The notes under the pieces were generated by a model, which saw nothing but the letters and a program-made list of their open reading frames with translations, ran no database searches and was not told the DNA's origin. From assembly GCF_026213295.1 (NCBI RefSeq), contig NC_079420.1, positions 19,287,776 through 19,351,775 on the forward strand: DNA of 64,000 nucleotides. The letters run 5' to 3'. The translations under genes were made by a program, and so were the position numbers. Position 1 is the stretch's first letter. The number at the start of each line of letters is the position of its first letter. This document shows, piece by piece, positions 1 to 27,675 of the stretch. Origin of the DNA: Gadus chalcogrammus. Taxonomy: Eukaryota > Chordata > Actinopteri > Gadiformes > Gadidae.

Positions 1-155
1 AAAGTATCAAAAATATCCGCTCGACCGAAGTTCATTATCTATGAAGATAATGGGAGTTTTGAACCTTTATTCTGTACGTTAAACAACGTTGGTACTAATT
101 CTGTAGTTAAAGCTGTAACAGCCCCTGACTCAAGCATGTTTTTCCTTTCATACAG

Positions 156-3100
156 GTGACGAAGGCATGTTCGGTTCTAGAAAGAAGTTTGTAGAGTTTG
201 TCGAGGTAGTCGATAACGACTTTCCCGATGAAAGCATGTACTACAACCAGCCGTCGATGTTCCCACATCGGACGGACAAGGATGTAAGTTTGGGCATCAT
301 GGCCTCTGCATTGCTTTTCACTGTTGTACTCATTTGTTTACTTTAGAGTGACCAGTACTTTCATAATATTGTATTTGTTTCAGATGCTGTCGTCTCCTTC
401 GCCATCATCATCAGGTCAACTGTCACAGCTTGGTGCCAGTTTGTATGGTCCACAAAGTGAGCTTGCAAAGCTTAAGTTGTTAAAAAGTAACAGGATAATT
501 GTCATCGCAACAAAATATTCAGTGCTATAAGACGTCACCTCAGCAGAGGAAGCGGTATTGTGGTTAAGTTGCGATGAGAAACTGGCACATTGCTTGAATC
601 AAAACAAAAAAATACTGCAACCGGGACATGTTGCCGGTAGATTCGTTGGGCCATACTTACGGCTGATCTAACTTAACCAAACAACAGCTCAACCCCGGGC
701 CATCATTCATAGCAAAAATGTCAAACTTTAGACAATTGAACTATTATAACGGTTTCCATTTCCCCCTTTCTTTCTCTTTCTCTTTCTCTCTGTTTAGGCG
801 CCCTCGGGTTCTCGATAAGGGGAATGGGTAACAACACGCCTCAGTTAAATCGCAATTTATCGCAGGGCTCCCAGCTACCAAGTCACATTACGCCCACAAC
901 GGGGGTACCCTCCATGTCCCTCCATACCCCACCATCACCAAGCAGGTGCGTGACCACTGCAGGTGTTTTGCACCCATTTCCTTGTTCTAAAGGTGCATCT
1001 CCGTCTCCATGTTTGTGGGTGAAATGGGCATGATAGAAGTCTGACGATAACTTCCCATCTGCCATCCTTGAACTCGTGAATTCAGACACCTCCATACAGC
1101 TTGGAGATTGTGTTACACGGGGAGTGTTGTTTTTTGTTTCTTTGATGCACACAAAGGCGGCCAGACGCACCTGTTCAGACGTGCCTCTATCCCTTCCACA
1201 GGGGGACTTTGCCGATGAACTCGAGGAACATGCTGAACCACGCCCAGGTGGGGCAGGGCATCGGTATGACGGGTAGGACCAACAGCATGGGCAGCTCAGG
1301 GCTGGGCAGCCCCAACCGCAGCTCCCCGAGCATCATCTGTATGCCCAAACAGCAACCAGCACGCCAGCCCTTCACCATAAACAGGTACGTTGGGCCCGAC
1401 CCGGCTGTGTGGATGAAAGTCATGCGGAAATGGAGTTATGGAGCTTGGTTTATTATGGGGGACGGGGGGGTATGTTTGTTTGGCAGTGTACTGTCGCTTA
1501 ACAGCTGCAATTGGTTGTATAGTAGTTGAGATTCTCTTCTTCTTTTTTTGTGTGACTACAGCATGTCAGGGTTTGGAATGAATCGCAATCAAGCTTTTGG
1601 GATGAACAACTCTTTATCAAGCAACATCTTCAACGGCACAGGTTTGTATGTTTTGGAATTGAGTGCGCCCAGTCAAGTCACTTTTTTGTTTTTTCACCAC
1701 TGTGGACATAATATATTGGTTATCTAATAATCGCATGACGGCGATAAGTGAACGTGTGTAATACAAGTCCGCCTCTTCTATTTGCAGACGGGAGTGAAAA
1801 TGTAACCGGATTGGATCTGTCCGACTTCCCCGCGCTGGCAGACAGGAGTCGAAGAGAAGGTAGCGGAAACCCCACACCACTGCTCAACCCGCTGGCTGGA
1901 AGGGCTCCCTATGGTGAGGCGACCGGCCGGCCAGAGCCGCCTCTATGGCCACGCAACCACCGTTAACATGTGAAACCTGTACTCCAGCCAGATGGCAAAC
2001 TGCTTCCCCGGCCGAAACAAAATGTAACTCCGGCCTCCCACTTTCCCTCCGTTTTTTTCTTCAAAAGTTGGCATGGTGACAAAACCATCCACTGAACAGA
2101 CGCAGGACTTCTCCATCCACAACGAGGACTTCCCCGCGCTACCAGGGCCCAACTACAAGGACCCCACGTTGAGCAACGATGATAACAAAACTGTGAGTGG
2201 GGGCCGCAAGTAGAAGCCCTGCATTCTCGGAGCACTGGGGGGGTGTCTTATGTTTTTGTAAAAGAAAAAAAGAAGATTGTATCTAGTGTGTTTGTACCTC
2301 TACATCCTATATTCTAATATTCATAAGTTTGTAACTAACTGTAATTGCTTCTCCAACAGAACTTGAACTCTACAGGAAAGAGCACATCCAATGCAGATGG
2401 GCCCAAGTTTCCCGGAGACAAGACGGGCTCGGCACAGAACAACAACAATCAGAAGAAGGGCATCCAGGTGCTGCCGGATGGTGAGTCCTCTCTGCAGACT
2501 CAGACGCTCCCATTGCATGGCCATATCATGTGGATAATGCTGGAGATGTGTATCCCGTGTACTGGTAGTACGTCATATAGTTAAATGTTTCCTACAGTAG
2601 TGGTCAAGTAATTGAGCGAGCAGCAGCGTAATAGTGAATATTTTTATGATTAAACATTGTAATGTTTAATCATTTTAGGTAATTTTCACCCACAAGCAAA
2701 TTGGTGCATTCAGGAAGTATACAAATATAGTCCTATACCCTTCAATTCGCCCGTGAAAGGCTGTTTTGTTAAGGTGTGTGTGTGTGTGCCCTTGTGCTAA
2801 ACGTTTGCATAATACAAAAAACTCTAGGCCGGGTGACGAACATTCCCTCAGGGATGGTGACGGACCAGTTTGGGATGATCGGACTGCTGACGTTTATTCG
2901 GGCGGCAGAGACGGATCCCGGAATGGTCCATCTTGCGCTGGGAAGCGACCTCACAACACTGGGACTCAACCTCAACTCACCAGAGTAAGACTGCAGCATC
3001 AGCCCAATATTGACTGCATCTCAGCACATTGGGTTCCCTTTTGCGGCTCATCGGCAACTAGTTTCTTTTTAGTACTTGTGTCTGATTGTTTGTGTTGCAA

Positions 3101-4424
3101 TCCTGTTTCTTCGCCAGAAACCTGTACCCCAAGTTTGCATCGCCCTGGGCTTCAGCACCTTGTCGACCCCAAGACATCGGTATGACCTTTAACCCATTAG
3201 ATCCACACCTAATTGCACCCAATCCCCATTGGAACAGGTCAGATTGAGCCAAAGTCTCAAGCACTTTGCAGACTAGTTGAACCCTCCTTGTTTATGTGCC
3301 CCGTCTCCGGAGGCCTCTTAAAGACTGCAGAGCACTACAGGGCCACTCTTCAGCCTCTGCTGGCATCACGATACATAGTTAAATAGCCGCCGCTTGTTGC
3401 CGAAATGTTTGCCGGCCCTTTGACCGGGTTTAGTATGGGGCTCAGTTTCAATATCTCAGGATAAAAGCCTTGCTGTGTTGTGGCAGCATATTGTGTAATT
3501 ATGTCACGGTCACCTCAATGTGTGCGCGTCTGTTTTCTTCCTTCAGATTTCCATGTTCCATCGGAGTACTTAACCAATATTCACATAAGGGACAAGGTAA
3601 ACAGACACGCCATGGACTAAACAAATAGTTCAGAAAATGGAGACGTCTATGTAAATACAGACCAATATCTGAATCCCATACCATATGAACTGATCATATT
3701 TGTATTTTATTTTGGCAAGTTGGCTTCAATTAAGTTGGCCCGGTACGGTGAAGACCTGCTGTTCTATCTGTACTACATGAATGGTGGAGATCTGCTACAG
3801 CTTCTGGCAGCAGTGGAGCTGTGAGTACCACGTCTTTTTGCATTCGTTCTTTCAAATCTAATCTGAAGACTACTTTTGACTTCTGGGTCCTCAATAGATT
3901 TGTAATACCAAAGTTAAAGGGTGGGACTTTCAATCGATTTGTGGGAGGGATGTCTTTTCAAGTCCAGCGGTTCTCTAGATACGGATGGGTGACCAGCTCC
4001 TTCTCCTCCAACCCCCCCCCTTTCAGGTTTAATCGTGACTGGCGGTACCACAAAGAAGAGCGGGTTTGGATCACGAGGGCGCCCGGCATGGAGCCCACAC
4101 TAAAGACCAACACCTACGAGAGGGGAACCTATTACTTCTTTGATTGTCTTAACTGGAGGAAAGTAGCCAAGGTAACAGGACCGCTCCTCCTCCATCACAC
4201 AGGGGCTCTCCCGCTCGGTTTCCTCCTCTGTTCACACTGCGACACCATGCTCATACCCGGCCTCTTTAGAACCGCTGACGCTGCAGAGCAAACGTGACCA
4301 AGCGGCGTCTTATCACATATGTTTTCTCTGTTTCAAGGAATTTCATCTGGAGTACGACAAGCTGGAAGAGAGGCCTCTGGTGCCGACAACATTCAACTAC
4401 AACCCAGCCCAGCAGGCCTTCTAA
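156..4424 (+). CDS. cnot2: CCR4-NOT transcription complex subunit 2, 3' portion (14 coding exons)
   Basis: CNOT2 is a non-catalytic subunit of the CCR4-NOT deadenylase complex; its C-terminal NOT box binds CNOT1 and CNOT3 and helps control mRNA decay and transcription. Exons read in one frame through consensus splice sites: 156-283, 384-456, 798-945, 1202-1384, 1562-1641, 1788-1913, 2068-2192, 2360-2480, 2828-2984, 3118-3179, 3547-3596, 3720-3820, 4027-4171, 4338-4424. Recognisable segments in order are FGSRKKFVE and MYYNQPSMFPHR near the start, the Ser/Pro/Asn-rich middle (SPNRSSPSIICMPKQQP), two LDLSDFPAL / NEDFPALPG motifs, and the NOT-box region (TDQFGMIGLLTFIRAAETDP, RDWRYHKEERVWITRAPG, YERGTYYFFDCLNWRKVAKE), ending NYNPAQQAF and TAA at 4422-4424. 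The first coding exon or exons lie left of the window. Nothing looks broken. Identity rests on near residue-for-residue agreement with vertebrate CNOT2. Confidence 0.97.
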
Positions 4425-6847
4425 GGCCCCGACCAGTACCAGTTACAGCTGTTCCTGCACACCACCCTGTCCTTGGTTTTTATTCCTCGAGGATTCGGCT
4501 AATTGACTTTGGGATTTGGGGAGGGGGGAGGGGGGGAGGGAGGGAGGGGGAGGGAGTGGTTGCCACCATGGAAGAGCGGAGCAGAATTGCCCTGCCGTTC
4601 CAAAATTACATGCTGCCCAAAACACCAACACTTCTGTTCTGTTTTTAGTACCTTTTCTTCTTCTTTTTTTCTTTTTCTTTTTTTTTTTTCCTCCTGTTTA
4701 TTTTGTTTTGTTTTTGAGCAGGGTCTGTTATGTTTACATCTCTGGAGCCTTTTGTTGCCCCAAGGCAAGAGGACTGACAGTGTGGCATACTTAACAGAGA
4801 CAGAACAAGGGTGATGCCTCAGACTTTCCAGCAAGTGTTAAGGACAGATAAAAAGGCGAGGACGGTATCGTTACCAAAGTGCCATCCTCTGAAGTAAAGT
4901 AAAAGGGTGAACAAAATGCAATGTTTATTGTTGCACTATATTTAGTAATAAAAGAACACAAAATCGGTTTGTGCTTTTTCATGTAATAACACTCCCACTT
5001 CCTTTTTCGGGGGGGCAAAAACAACCATTTTATCCACATACATCCCTGGTCATTTTCTCCAAACCTTCCTGCCGAAATTTTCCTCAAGAACAACTCCTCA
5101 AATATGGATTTTCTCTAGTCTGTCTCGAGCTGTCTGACCCCCTTTTGCCTCTCTGTTGTTTGTGTGTTGACTATACCATGGACACATTAGGGACTGTGAG
5201 TTTTCATAGGCCAACCAGTCCTGAGGTTAACTACCAAGCGTCGTTTTACAGCAAGCAAAACATTTTCCAGTCTTTGTCACAATTTTGTAATAAATGTGTA
5301 CATTTATTTTTAGTTTCTTGGCATCACATGAATGAGTATATGGATGTACGAATGTGTATATATGATTGCTATATATATATATGTATGTATATATATATGA
5401 CATCTATTTTGGAAAAAAAATTGCCCAGCCTTGTACCTCGTTTTTATGAGGAGAGCATGGATGCAATATGTGGATATAACAGGACATTTCTGGATCTGCT
5501 GGTCAGGGTGTCGATTAGTGTGGGCACTTGCAACAAAAATAAATCAAAATTAAAATGTTTCAAACAAGGAAAATTACCTTATTCTGGGAGGGTGGGGTGG
5601 TAGTTTAAAAAGCGATTACTGAGTTCAACGTAGAACGGCGTTTCATTTTAAGCTGTTTAAACAGCAATATTTCATAGGAAAAGGAAAATTGACAATTTGA
5701 GAAAAAAAAATACTCCAGACTGATCTTGTATTTTCTGAAGTTAAGCTTTTATTTGTATTAAAGCAGAAAAGGCTTTCCTGAACAACTTTGTCTTTTCTTG
5801 TTTTGCAACGGACAATAACCATTCTCCGCTCATCAAATAGGCCATTTGAATTAACCTTTTCAGAAATGGGAAAAATAATTACACTTAATCGTGTATAAAA
5901 TACCATCAACTGACTTTATTTATTTTCAGTTCAACAGAGGTCAGGTTTGGAATCAACACACGTCAAGTCATCCTGTAAATATTTACAAAAATGGTTATTT
6001 CTACTCATCCTAAATCAGTTCAGTGAATATAGATACAGATCATTAAGGAGATTGTCTAGACACTAGACAATCCTTCATTTCAACATGGCGAGTCCCATTT
6101 CAAATCATTTTCTAATCTGGTTGCTGTTTTAGGCTGCATATTATGCGTAATATTTCAGGAAACATTTCTAAAAATGAAAGTTAAGGGAGAGTATTGTTGG
6201 AGCATCTGTGCTATAGATATCTCCTGCTTACTGAACAAGCAACCATGTAGCTACTCCAAGCAATCATGAATGAATGTCAACGAATAAACTCAAAATCTCC
6301 AAAATGGCACAAACAAATACGGCACCAACACAAGTTCAATGTGCAATTTGAGAACATTCAAAATGTCAGACAAATGGATTCTAATTCATCCAAAAGGCAT
6401 TGCTTTAAGACAGGCTACCATACAATTATGAAATCGGAATGACCATATCTAAGCATGGATGGGTGAAAGCGTCGATAATACAGGAGAAAAAAACAATTAC
6501 AAACCGCAAACATTAGAAATATGTGCAAAGAACAATACATACAATCAAAGCAATGACATTAATAACAAATAATTGGAAAGTTAAGTTTTAGCCACGAGTT
6601 GCACTATGAAAAAATAACATTATTGTCAATGGCTACAGGAATGTTAGTATTGTGTAAACAGTCTACTCTGAAGGCTAAAGTCACAATCTAGAAGAAAGAT
6701 GTTTTCATTTTTTGCCATCCAATGGTACAATCTCACTTGTGATATAACTGAATGCAATAGAGTCAATAGAGTAAAAATAAAATAAAAGCAGAAAGGCTGC
6801 ATTGACGTCCAGATGGGTCCGTCCAAAAATGGCGAATCAGTCCCTGA
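4425..6847. other. Converging 3' untranslated regions of cnot2 (+) and washc4 (-)
   Basis: No further coding exons are visible here. After the cnot2 stop come a G-rich tract (4516-4557), a pyrimidine tract (4650-4690) and AATAAA-type signals at 4947, 5289 and 5538 that could end cnot2 transcripts. On the other strand, AATAAA complements at about 5748-5753 and 5915-5920 could end washc4 transcripts. The stretch 5900-6830 is AT-rich with no ORF of note and is best read as washc4 3' UTR. If the distal signals are used, the two 3' ends lie within a few hundred bases of each other. Choice of signals is inference. Confidence 0.6.
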
Positions 6848-22239
<15,392 letters not shown>

Positions 22240-22381
22240 ACTGTCATCCAAGTACAATATTGCTGCGTCGGAAAATAGTTACGTTTGGCTGGAAGGTCCC
22301 GTGATTTGACTCATGACCGTAAATGGCCACCGGTGGTTATGGGTAATGAAGTTCCGAGTGGCCTTATCAACAAGCCGCAGT

Positions 22382-22467
22382 GCCCATCACTAGACAAAAT
22401 TATGTAAAATGGAATGGAAGCCCATCACTAGACAAAATTATATAAAATGGAATGGAAGCACATCACT
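22382..22467. repeat. Short tandem duplication, 38-base unit
   Basis: Units at 22382-22419 and 22420-22457 differ at one base. A partial third copy of the first ten bases follows. It lies just upstream of the washc4 start codon, with no coding content. Confidence 0.85.
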
Positions 22468-22532
22468 GCCATAATTATAACAATGACAACATAGAAAACA
22501 TTGATAGAAAACTAGTAAAAATGTGCGTGTGC

Positions 22533-23290
22533 AGTGGGCGGGTCGAAAAAATAAAAAGGGGACATTCTGCACAACAAAGGGGCCCTACCAGCGTGCAAAA
22601 AGCTATAATGCATCGTGTATGAGGAAATAATCCTCATCCTTGATTAAGATTAGCATTAAATTATAAGGAGATCCAGATTAAAGTAATTAATGACATGACA
22701 ATTAAATTATAACCACACCTCTATGATAAAACCACAGAACTATAAAACATTTACAATATTTATTCCACAAACACAGCAAAACACAGAGGGAACTATTAAC
22801 ATTTGTTTCACAAACAGACACACAGGCGTGATGATGTCAATGAAAGCTATGATTTGGGTGCTTAGGGGACGGAGATGGTGGGTGGTGGAGTCATAGCAGA
22901 ATTCTTATTTTTTCCATGTGTTTGTAGATGTCAATGACCTCGTTATGGTCAATTGGGATATCCCTTTAAATTGATAGCAGCAGAAGATCTGAGAGCCTTC
23001 CTTCCCCACATCGGTTTCTGAGCTGGGTTTTGATCAACTTCAGTTTAGAGAACGATCGCTCTACTGAAGCAGTTGTCACCGGGATTGTAGCATATGTTTT
23101 TAGAAGCAAAGTCAGACAGGGAAAACTGATTCCACATCATTGTCTTTTAGGCACTTTAGCACAGCTTTCACATTGCTGGGGGTAAGAGCATATGAAGGGG
23201 GCCATGGTACGGGCAAACTCTTATTTTGCTTTTTGCTTCGTTATCCATTGCAGATTTCAGTACCACTCGATGTAACTATTCGTCATAGCG
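22533..23290 (-). pseudogene. Dead hAT transposase C-terminus (ZMYM/TTF-type lineage)
   Basis: Reading leftward, about 23160-22880 encodes a broken C-terminal hAT dimerisation region. The conserved core TASVERSFSKLKLIKTQLRN is followed by LSDLLLLSI. One frameshift lies before it (around 23110-23125), and an in-frame TAA follows the LLSI segment where such proteins normally continue into an acidic patch. A hAT-like terminus CAGTGGGCGGG occurs at 22533 on the plus strand, as expected for the 3' end of a minus-strand element. The opposite terminus was not found, so the right limit is approximate. The TASVERSFSKLK block is diagnostic of hAT transposases. Confidence 0.75.
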
Positions 23291-23780
23291 ACGTAATATG
23301 AAAGCAACGCCTCTTTCGCATTCCTCGTTCGTCAGCTACCAAAGAGTGGAACCTGCACCTCATTATCTAACCACATCATGTTTTTTCGGTTTGCCTTATT
23401 CTTGCTCTAGAGGGCACATCGTCATCATTTATTGTATGAAGGGGCACCCATTCATTTTTTTCAAGGGCTCTTGTTGTCACCAGAACAACGTTCCTGCAGC
23501 TGCTGACGTACTAGTCACTTGCTTGGGTACAGTGTTCAAATTATGACCTGGCTCACCTTGCTCCAAAATATTATAAAAAAAAACGAAAGATGAAAACTAG
23601 ATGTGTTTATCTGAATCTAAAATATTCATACACATACAATATTACATTTTAATATAATTGTAGGAGTAGGGACATGCATGTGAATGAAGTAGCGGGGGAA
23701 GGCATAGCTTGTGAATGACAACCAGTATAATGGAATACAAATGAGAGTTTGAATTGGACCAAGATGGTGTGTCTCTGCTG

Positions 23781-23971
23781 CAAGTCTTGAAGCTGGTCAC
23801 AGATCTGCGTAACCACCCAGCTGTGGCGCTGATGTCAGAGGGGCACCCGCTGGTGATCAGCTCTGATGATGACCCCTCCATGTTTGGTGCCAGCGGTCTC
23901 TCTGAGGATTTCTACGAGGCGTTCGTGGGATTTGGAGGACTGAGCAACCATTTGGGCACTTTAAAGGCCCA
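23781..23971 (+). pseudogene. ada2: Orphan exon resembling adenosine deaminase 2 (ADA2/CECR1)
   Basis: The frame reads [17 protein letters not shown], then [20 protein letters not shown], then [12 protein letters not shown], which closely follows the late catalytic exon of the secreted adenosine deaminase ADA2. The ISSDD block is part of the metal/substrate site, and one extra Asp is present relative to the usual SSDDP. A plausible acceptor precedes it (CTGCTGCAAG). After ...LGTLK the sequence leaves the family at once, and no GT donor is seen. The repeat unit at 34930 (and its copy at 35349) begins exactly at this junction, and the BEL element is inserted there. No other ada2 exon is visible within several kilobases on either side, so I call it a relic or translocated exon rather than a working gene. 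Confidence 0.7.
23967..23971. repeat. Left target-site duplication of the BEL element (GCCCA)
   Basis: GCCCA directly precedes the left LTR and recurs directly after the right LTR at 34925-34929. A 5-bp duplication is usual for BEL/Pao integration. Confidence 0.85.
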
Positions 23972-24354
23972 TATAGCGTCCGTTTTCCTATAAAAGGCTG
24001 CTAAGAGGCTTAAGTGGGCTCCAGGCAGTTACGCGTCGTACAATGAATCCAAGTCCGGTGATGAATATAGTTTGAGAAATGTATTGCTGCAGACCGAATG
24101 ACAATTGATGAATGAAAACATGGTTGTTTGACGATTACGACCACGACGACGACGACGACGGTAAACAGAAAATATAATCAGGTGCGCCACTAACCCCCTT
24201 TCTCCCCCAGGCCCCGCTGATCTGACTGCCCAGGTATAGATTAAGCCACACCCATGTGTCAATCAAACGGAAGTGACATGATCCCAAACAGTGTGACTAA
24301 CCTTTCAAAATAAACAATAAACAAACAGACCAAATATGCATTTTGGCCCCTACA
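23972..24354 (-). repeat. BEL 3' LTR (383 bp)
   Basis: In minus orientation it begins TGTAGGGGCC and ends GGACGCTATA. It contains a GAC/GTC triplet run and AATAAA-like signals. A purine-rich stretch (AGGGGCCGGAAT on the minus strand, about 24355-24366) adjoins it and is the likely polypurine tract. It matches the LTR at 34537-34924. Confidence 0.92.
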
Positions 24355-26805
24355 ATTCCGGCCCCTAATTATTATGTTTCAAATAATAATTACAAATTTG
24401 ACATAACAATCAACATAGTATGTAAATATATTTTCTTTCTTCATTATTTGTAATCCGATATACGTTGTCCAAGGAAAGAGTGATTAATCAAAGTCAAGTG
24501 TTCAGGAACAAAGTCAAGGGGTCAAAAGTCAGTTTGGGTCAGTCAATGATCCGCTGCCTCCAGTAGTAGGCAGACTTTGGTGATGGGCCTGGTCAGAAAT
24601 CCGGTCTTTGACTTGATCCGAAGCTGACGTACAAGTCCCTTTTTGTCCATAATGGTCTCCACAATCCTTCCAGTCAACCAGGAGTTGCGAGGCGCTGAAT
24701 CATCCACAATGATGACGATGTCTCCTGGTGTGAAGTTGCGTCTTATGTTGGACCATTTCTGTCGTTCTTGCAGTTGGGGAAAATACTCCTTAATCCACCT
24801 TTTCCAAAATAAGTCAGACATATATTGAACTTGCCTCCACCTGCGGCGAGCATATAGGTCTTCCTTCTGAAACTGCCCTGGTGGCAGGGATGGCGTAGTT
24901 TTGAGAAGCAGAAGGTGATTTGGTGTGAGTGCTTCAAGGTCGTTGGGATCTGTAGAAGCCTTTGTGATTGGACGACTGTTGAGAATAGCTTCGGCTTCAC
25001 ATAAAACTGTGTGGAGTCCCTCCTCATCCAGACTTTGCACATTTAGTGTTGAGTTGAGAACCTTCCGCACTGATCTGATTAATCTTTCCCACACACCTCC
25101 ATGGTGTGAGCCAGCAGGGGGATTGAATGTCCAGTTTATTCCCTTTTGAAGCAGTATGTCATGGATCTGACCTTGATTCCATACTTCAATAGCTTCCTTC
25201 AACTCGCGCTGTGCTCCCACAAAATTGGTTCCATTGTCTGATCGTAGTTCCTTTACTTGGCCTCGTCTGGCTATGAAGCGCCGAAGGGCATGGATGAAAG
25301 AGTCTGTGTCAAGCGATGAGGCCATTTCAAGGTGAATTGCTCTTGTAGCCAAACAGGTGAAAATAACACCATATCGCTTCACGACACTTCTGCCACGCTT
25401 CACTCCAAAGGGTCCAAAGTAATCGACTCCAACGTTTGTGAATGGTGGTTCATCTGGAGAGACTCTATCCAGGGGTAGATCAGCCATCTGCTGTTGTCCA
25501 GGAATAGCATTTATACGCCGACAGACAACACATTTAGACAGGATTTTCCTGATCAATACTGTGGCACCAGGAATCCAATATTTCTGACGCAGTCTGGATA
25601 GCATATGGTTGCGACCACCATGTCCCACCTCCCCATGAATATGTCGTAAAAGGAGGTCAGCAATGTGAAAGTCTTTGGCCAGAATGACAGGATGTTTCAT
25701 TTCTTCTGGCATTGCTGCTCTGCTTAGGCGACCACCAACTCTTAACACATCTTTGTCCAGAATGGGGTTGAGTATACGAATGTGGCTTGTCGTTTTAACA
25801 TTCATTCCCTTTTTCAGATTTGAGATTTCATCTCCAAATCTCTTCTTTTGGCAGAAGCGGATTATCTCCATCTCTGCACTCTCCAATTCGCCGATTGTGA
25901 GACGGATTTCAAGATTTCCTTGCAAAGAGAGAACACCGCTTGCTATTTTCCTCTTCCTGATTCATTGCAGAAGCACTCCTTTGATTCTGAGCATCCATGC
26001 TACTGCCCTTTTCAACTGATTCCAGGATGAGAAGTAATGGATGAAGTTGGTTGTTGGATCCACTGCTTCAGGTCTTATTTGAGCAGCATTTACGGTTATG
26101 CTCTTGACTTCAGAGTCCTTCGGTGAAATTGCATCCAATCCATCAGGGTTCTGAGGCCACTCTTCCTGAGGACCATGAAGAAACGGAGGTCCGTACACCC
26201 ACATTTTCTTCTTTAGGAAAGCTTTGATTTTCAGACCTCTGGAAGCCATGTCTGCTGGATTGTCATTTGTGTTGACGTACCTCCACTGATGTTCATCTGA
26301 GGCTTTGGCAATTTCAGTCACTCTGTTAGCCACGAATGTTCGAAATCGTGTGGTCCTGTTCTTTATGTACTTGAGCACAGAGGTGCTATCAGTCCAAAAT
26401 GTAGATTCTGCTAGTTCCATCTGCAGCTCTTTCCTCAATATTGTGTCCATTCTGCTCGCCATGGTAGCAGCAGTCAACTCCATGCGAGGGATAGTGACTG
26501 GCTTCAAAGGAGCCACTCTGGCCTTTCCCATCACAAATGCACAATGCGTTTGGCCATGGTTGTTATGCATGAACAAATAACTCACAGTTCCATAACCATC
26601 CTGACATGCATCAGCAAAATGGTGTAGCTGGGCAGATGTTATCGCTCCGAAGTTTGTAGGTTTGAAGCATCTGTTGACTTTGAAGTCTTCCAGGTTATGG
26701 AGTTCCTGAATCCAGCTCATCCATTCTTTCACACTAGAGTCTGGTATCACATCATCCCAACCAGTCTTTTCCCTGCAAAAAGGATCCTGTAGGATCCTTT
26801 TTGCA

Positions 26806-26813
26806 GTCAGGAC
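26806..26813. repeat. Left 8-bp target duplication of hAT insert 1 (GTCAGGAC)
   Basis: GTCAGGAC occurs here and again at 28975-28982, exactly abutting the inverted termini of the insert. Confidence 0.92.
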
Positions 26814-26904
26814 CAGTGGCGTATCCAGGACATTTTTACTGGGGTGGCCAAGATGGGACACAAAGCTAGTGTGGGGTGGCCATGGCATAGCGAAGTTTAA
26901 TACA

Positions 26905-27025
26905 TACACGTACGCAGCCAACTGCGGTTCGAATCCCGGTCCTTTGCTGCATGTTGCATCCCCTCTCTCTCCCATGATTTCCTGTCTCATAACTGTCAAA
27001 TAAAGGTGTCTATGCTGGTGAAATG
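26905..27025 (+). repeat. SINE-like fragment inside hAT element 1
   Basis: A box-B-like GCGGTTCGAATCCCGG is followed by TTTGCTGCATG and CCCCTCTCTCTCCCATG, a segment met in many teleost repeats. The 5' half with box A is not recognisable. Confidence 0.5.
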
Positions 27026-27242
27026 ACTTTTTTTTTTTTTAAAGTCATTTTTTAAATTCCATTTCCACCTATCACAGTCCTCAAGTATATCTGGTTATTT
27101 TAACATGTCTATTTTTAATCAGTAATTATGTTCAGAATAGGGTAAACATTTTCTAAGAGCCATTTCCTTATAGTGGATTAAAGTCCTCATCTCTTCACAA
27201 GTTAAATTAGAGTAGCAAAATGCAACTGCTCTTAACTCATCT

Positions 27243-27675
27243 ATGATCCTATATAATAACATTAATCAGCTCATCATCTGTGTCACCTGTATTGTTACCT
27301 GTGTTTGCTTTACTAATTGAGGCGCCATCTTGTGGTTACATAAAACACAGCAATCCAGGCAACAGAACAAACCAAAATGCTTTAAGATAGACCTTATTAA
27401 AAAGTGTATCTGTAAGCAAAGGATAAATTAAGCTTGTAAGGAAAAAAACAAAAATGTTAGTTGTTTTTGCTTTACATGCTTAGTTTATGTTATTATTTAG
27501 ATTAGATCTAATTTGTTGGAGATACTGGAATTCGATTTTTTTGGTTTGTTCTTTGCTTTGGTGTGTTTTTATTTAACCACAAGATGGCACCTAAATTAGT
27601 AAAGCAAACATAGGTAACAATACAGGTGACACAGAGGATGGCCTGATGACTGAATAATGTTATTCTATAGGATGC
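27243..27675. repeat. Palindromic element (about 430 bp) nested in hAT element 1
   Basis: The left arm (27243-27360) and right arm (about 27550-27675) are inverted copies sharing GTGTCACCTGTATTGTTACC and GCCATCTTGTGGTTA. A non-matching centre of about 190 bases separates them. It looks like a MITE that inserted into the hAT element. Confidence 0.75.

Noticed and set aside
4443..4834. Gly/Arg-rich and Phe/Lys-rich open frames after cnot2
   Set aside because: They come from G-rich and pyrimidine-rich tracts in the cnot2 3' UTR, with no conserved features.
26775..26805. Palindrome GCAAAAAGGATCC...GGATCCTTTTTGC as a regulatory hairpin
   Set aside because: It lies in coding sequence of BEL pol (residues KRILQDPFC) and is explained by codon choice there.
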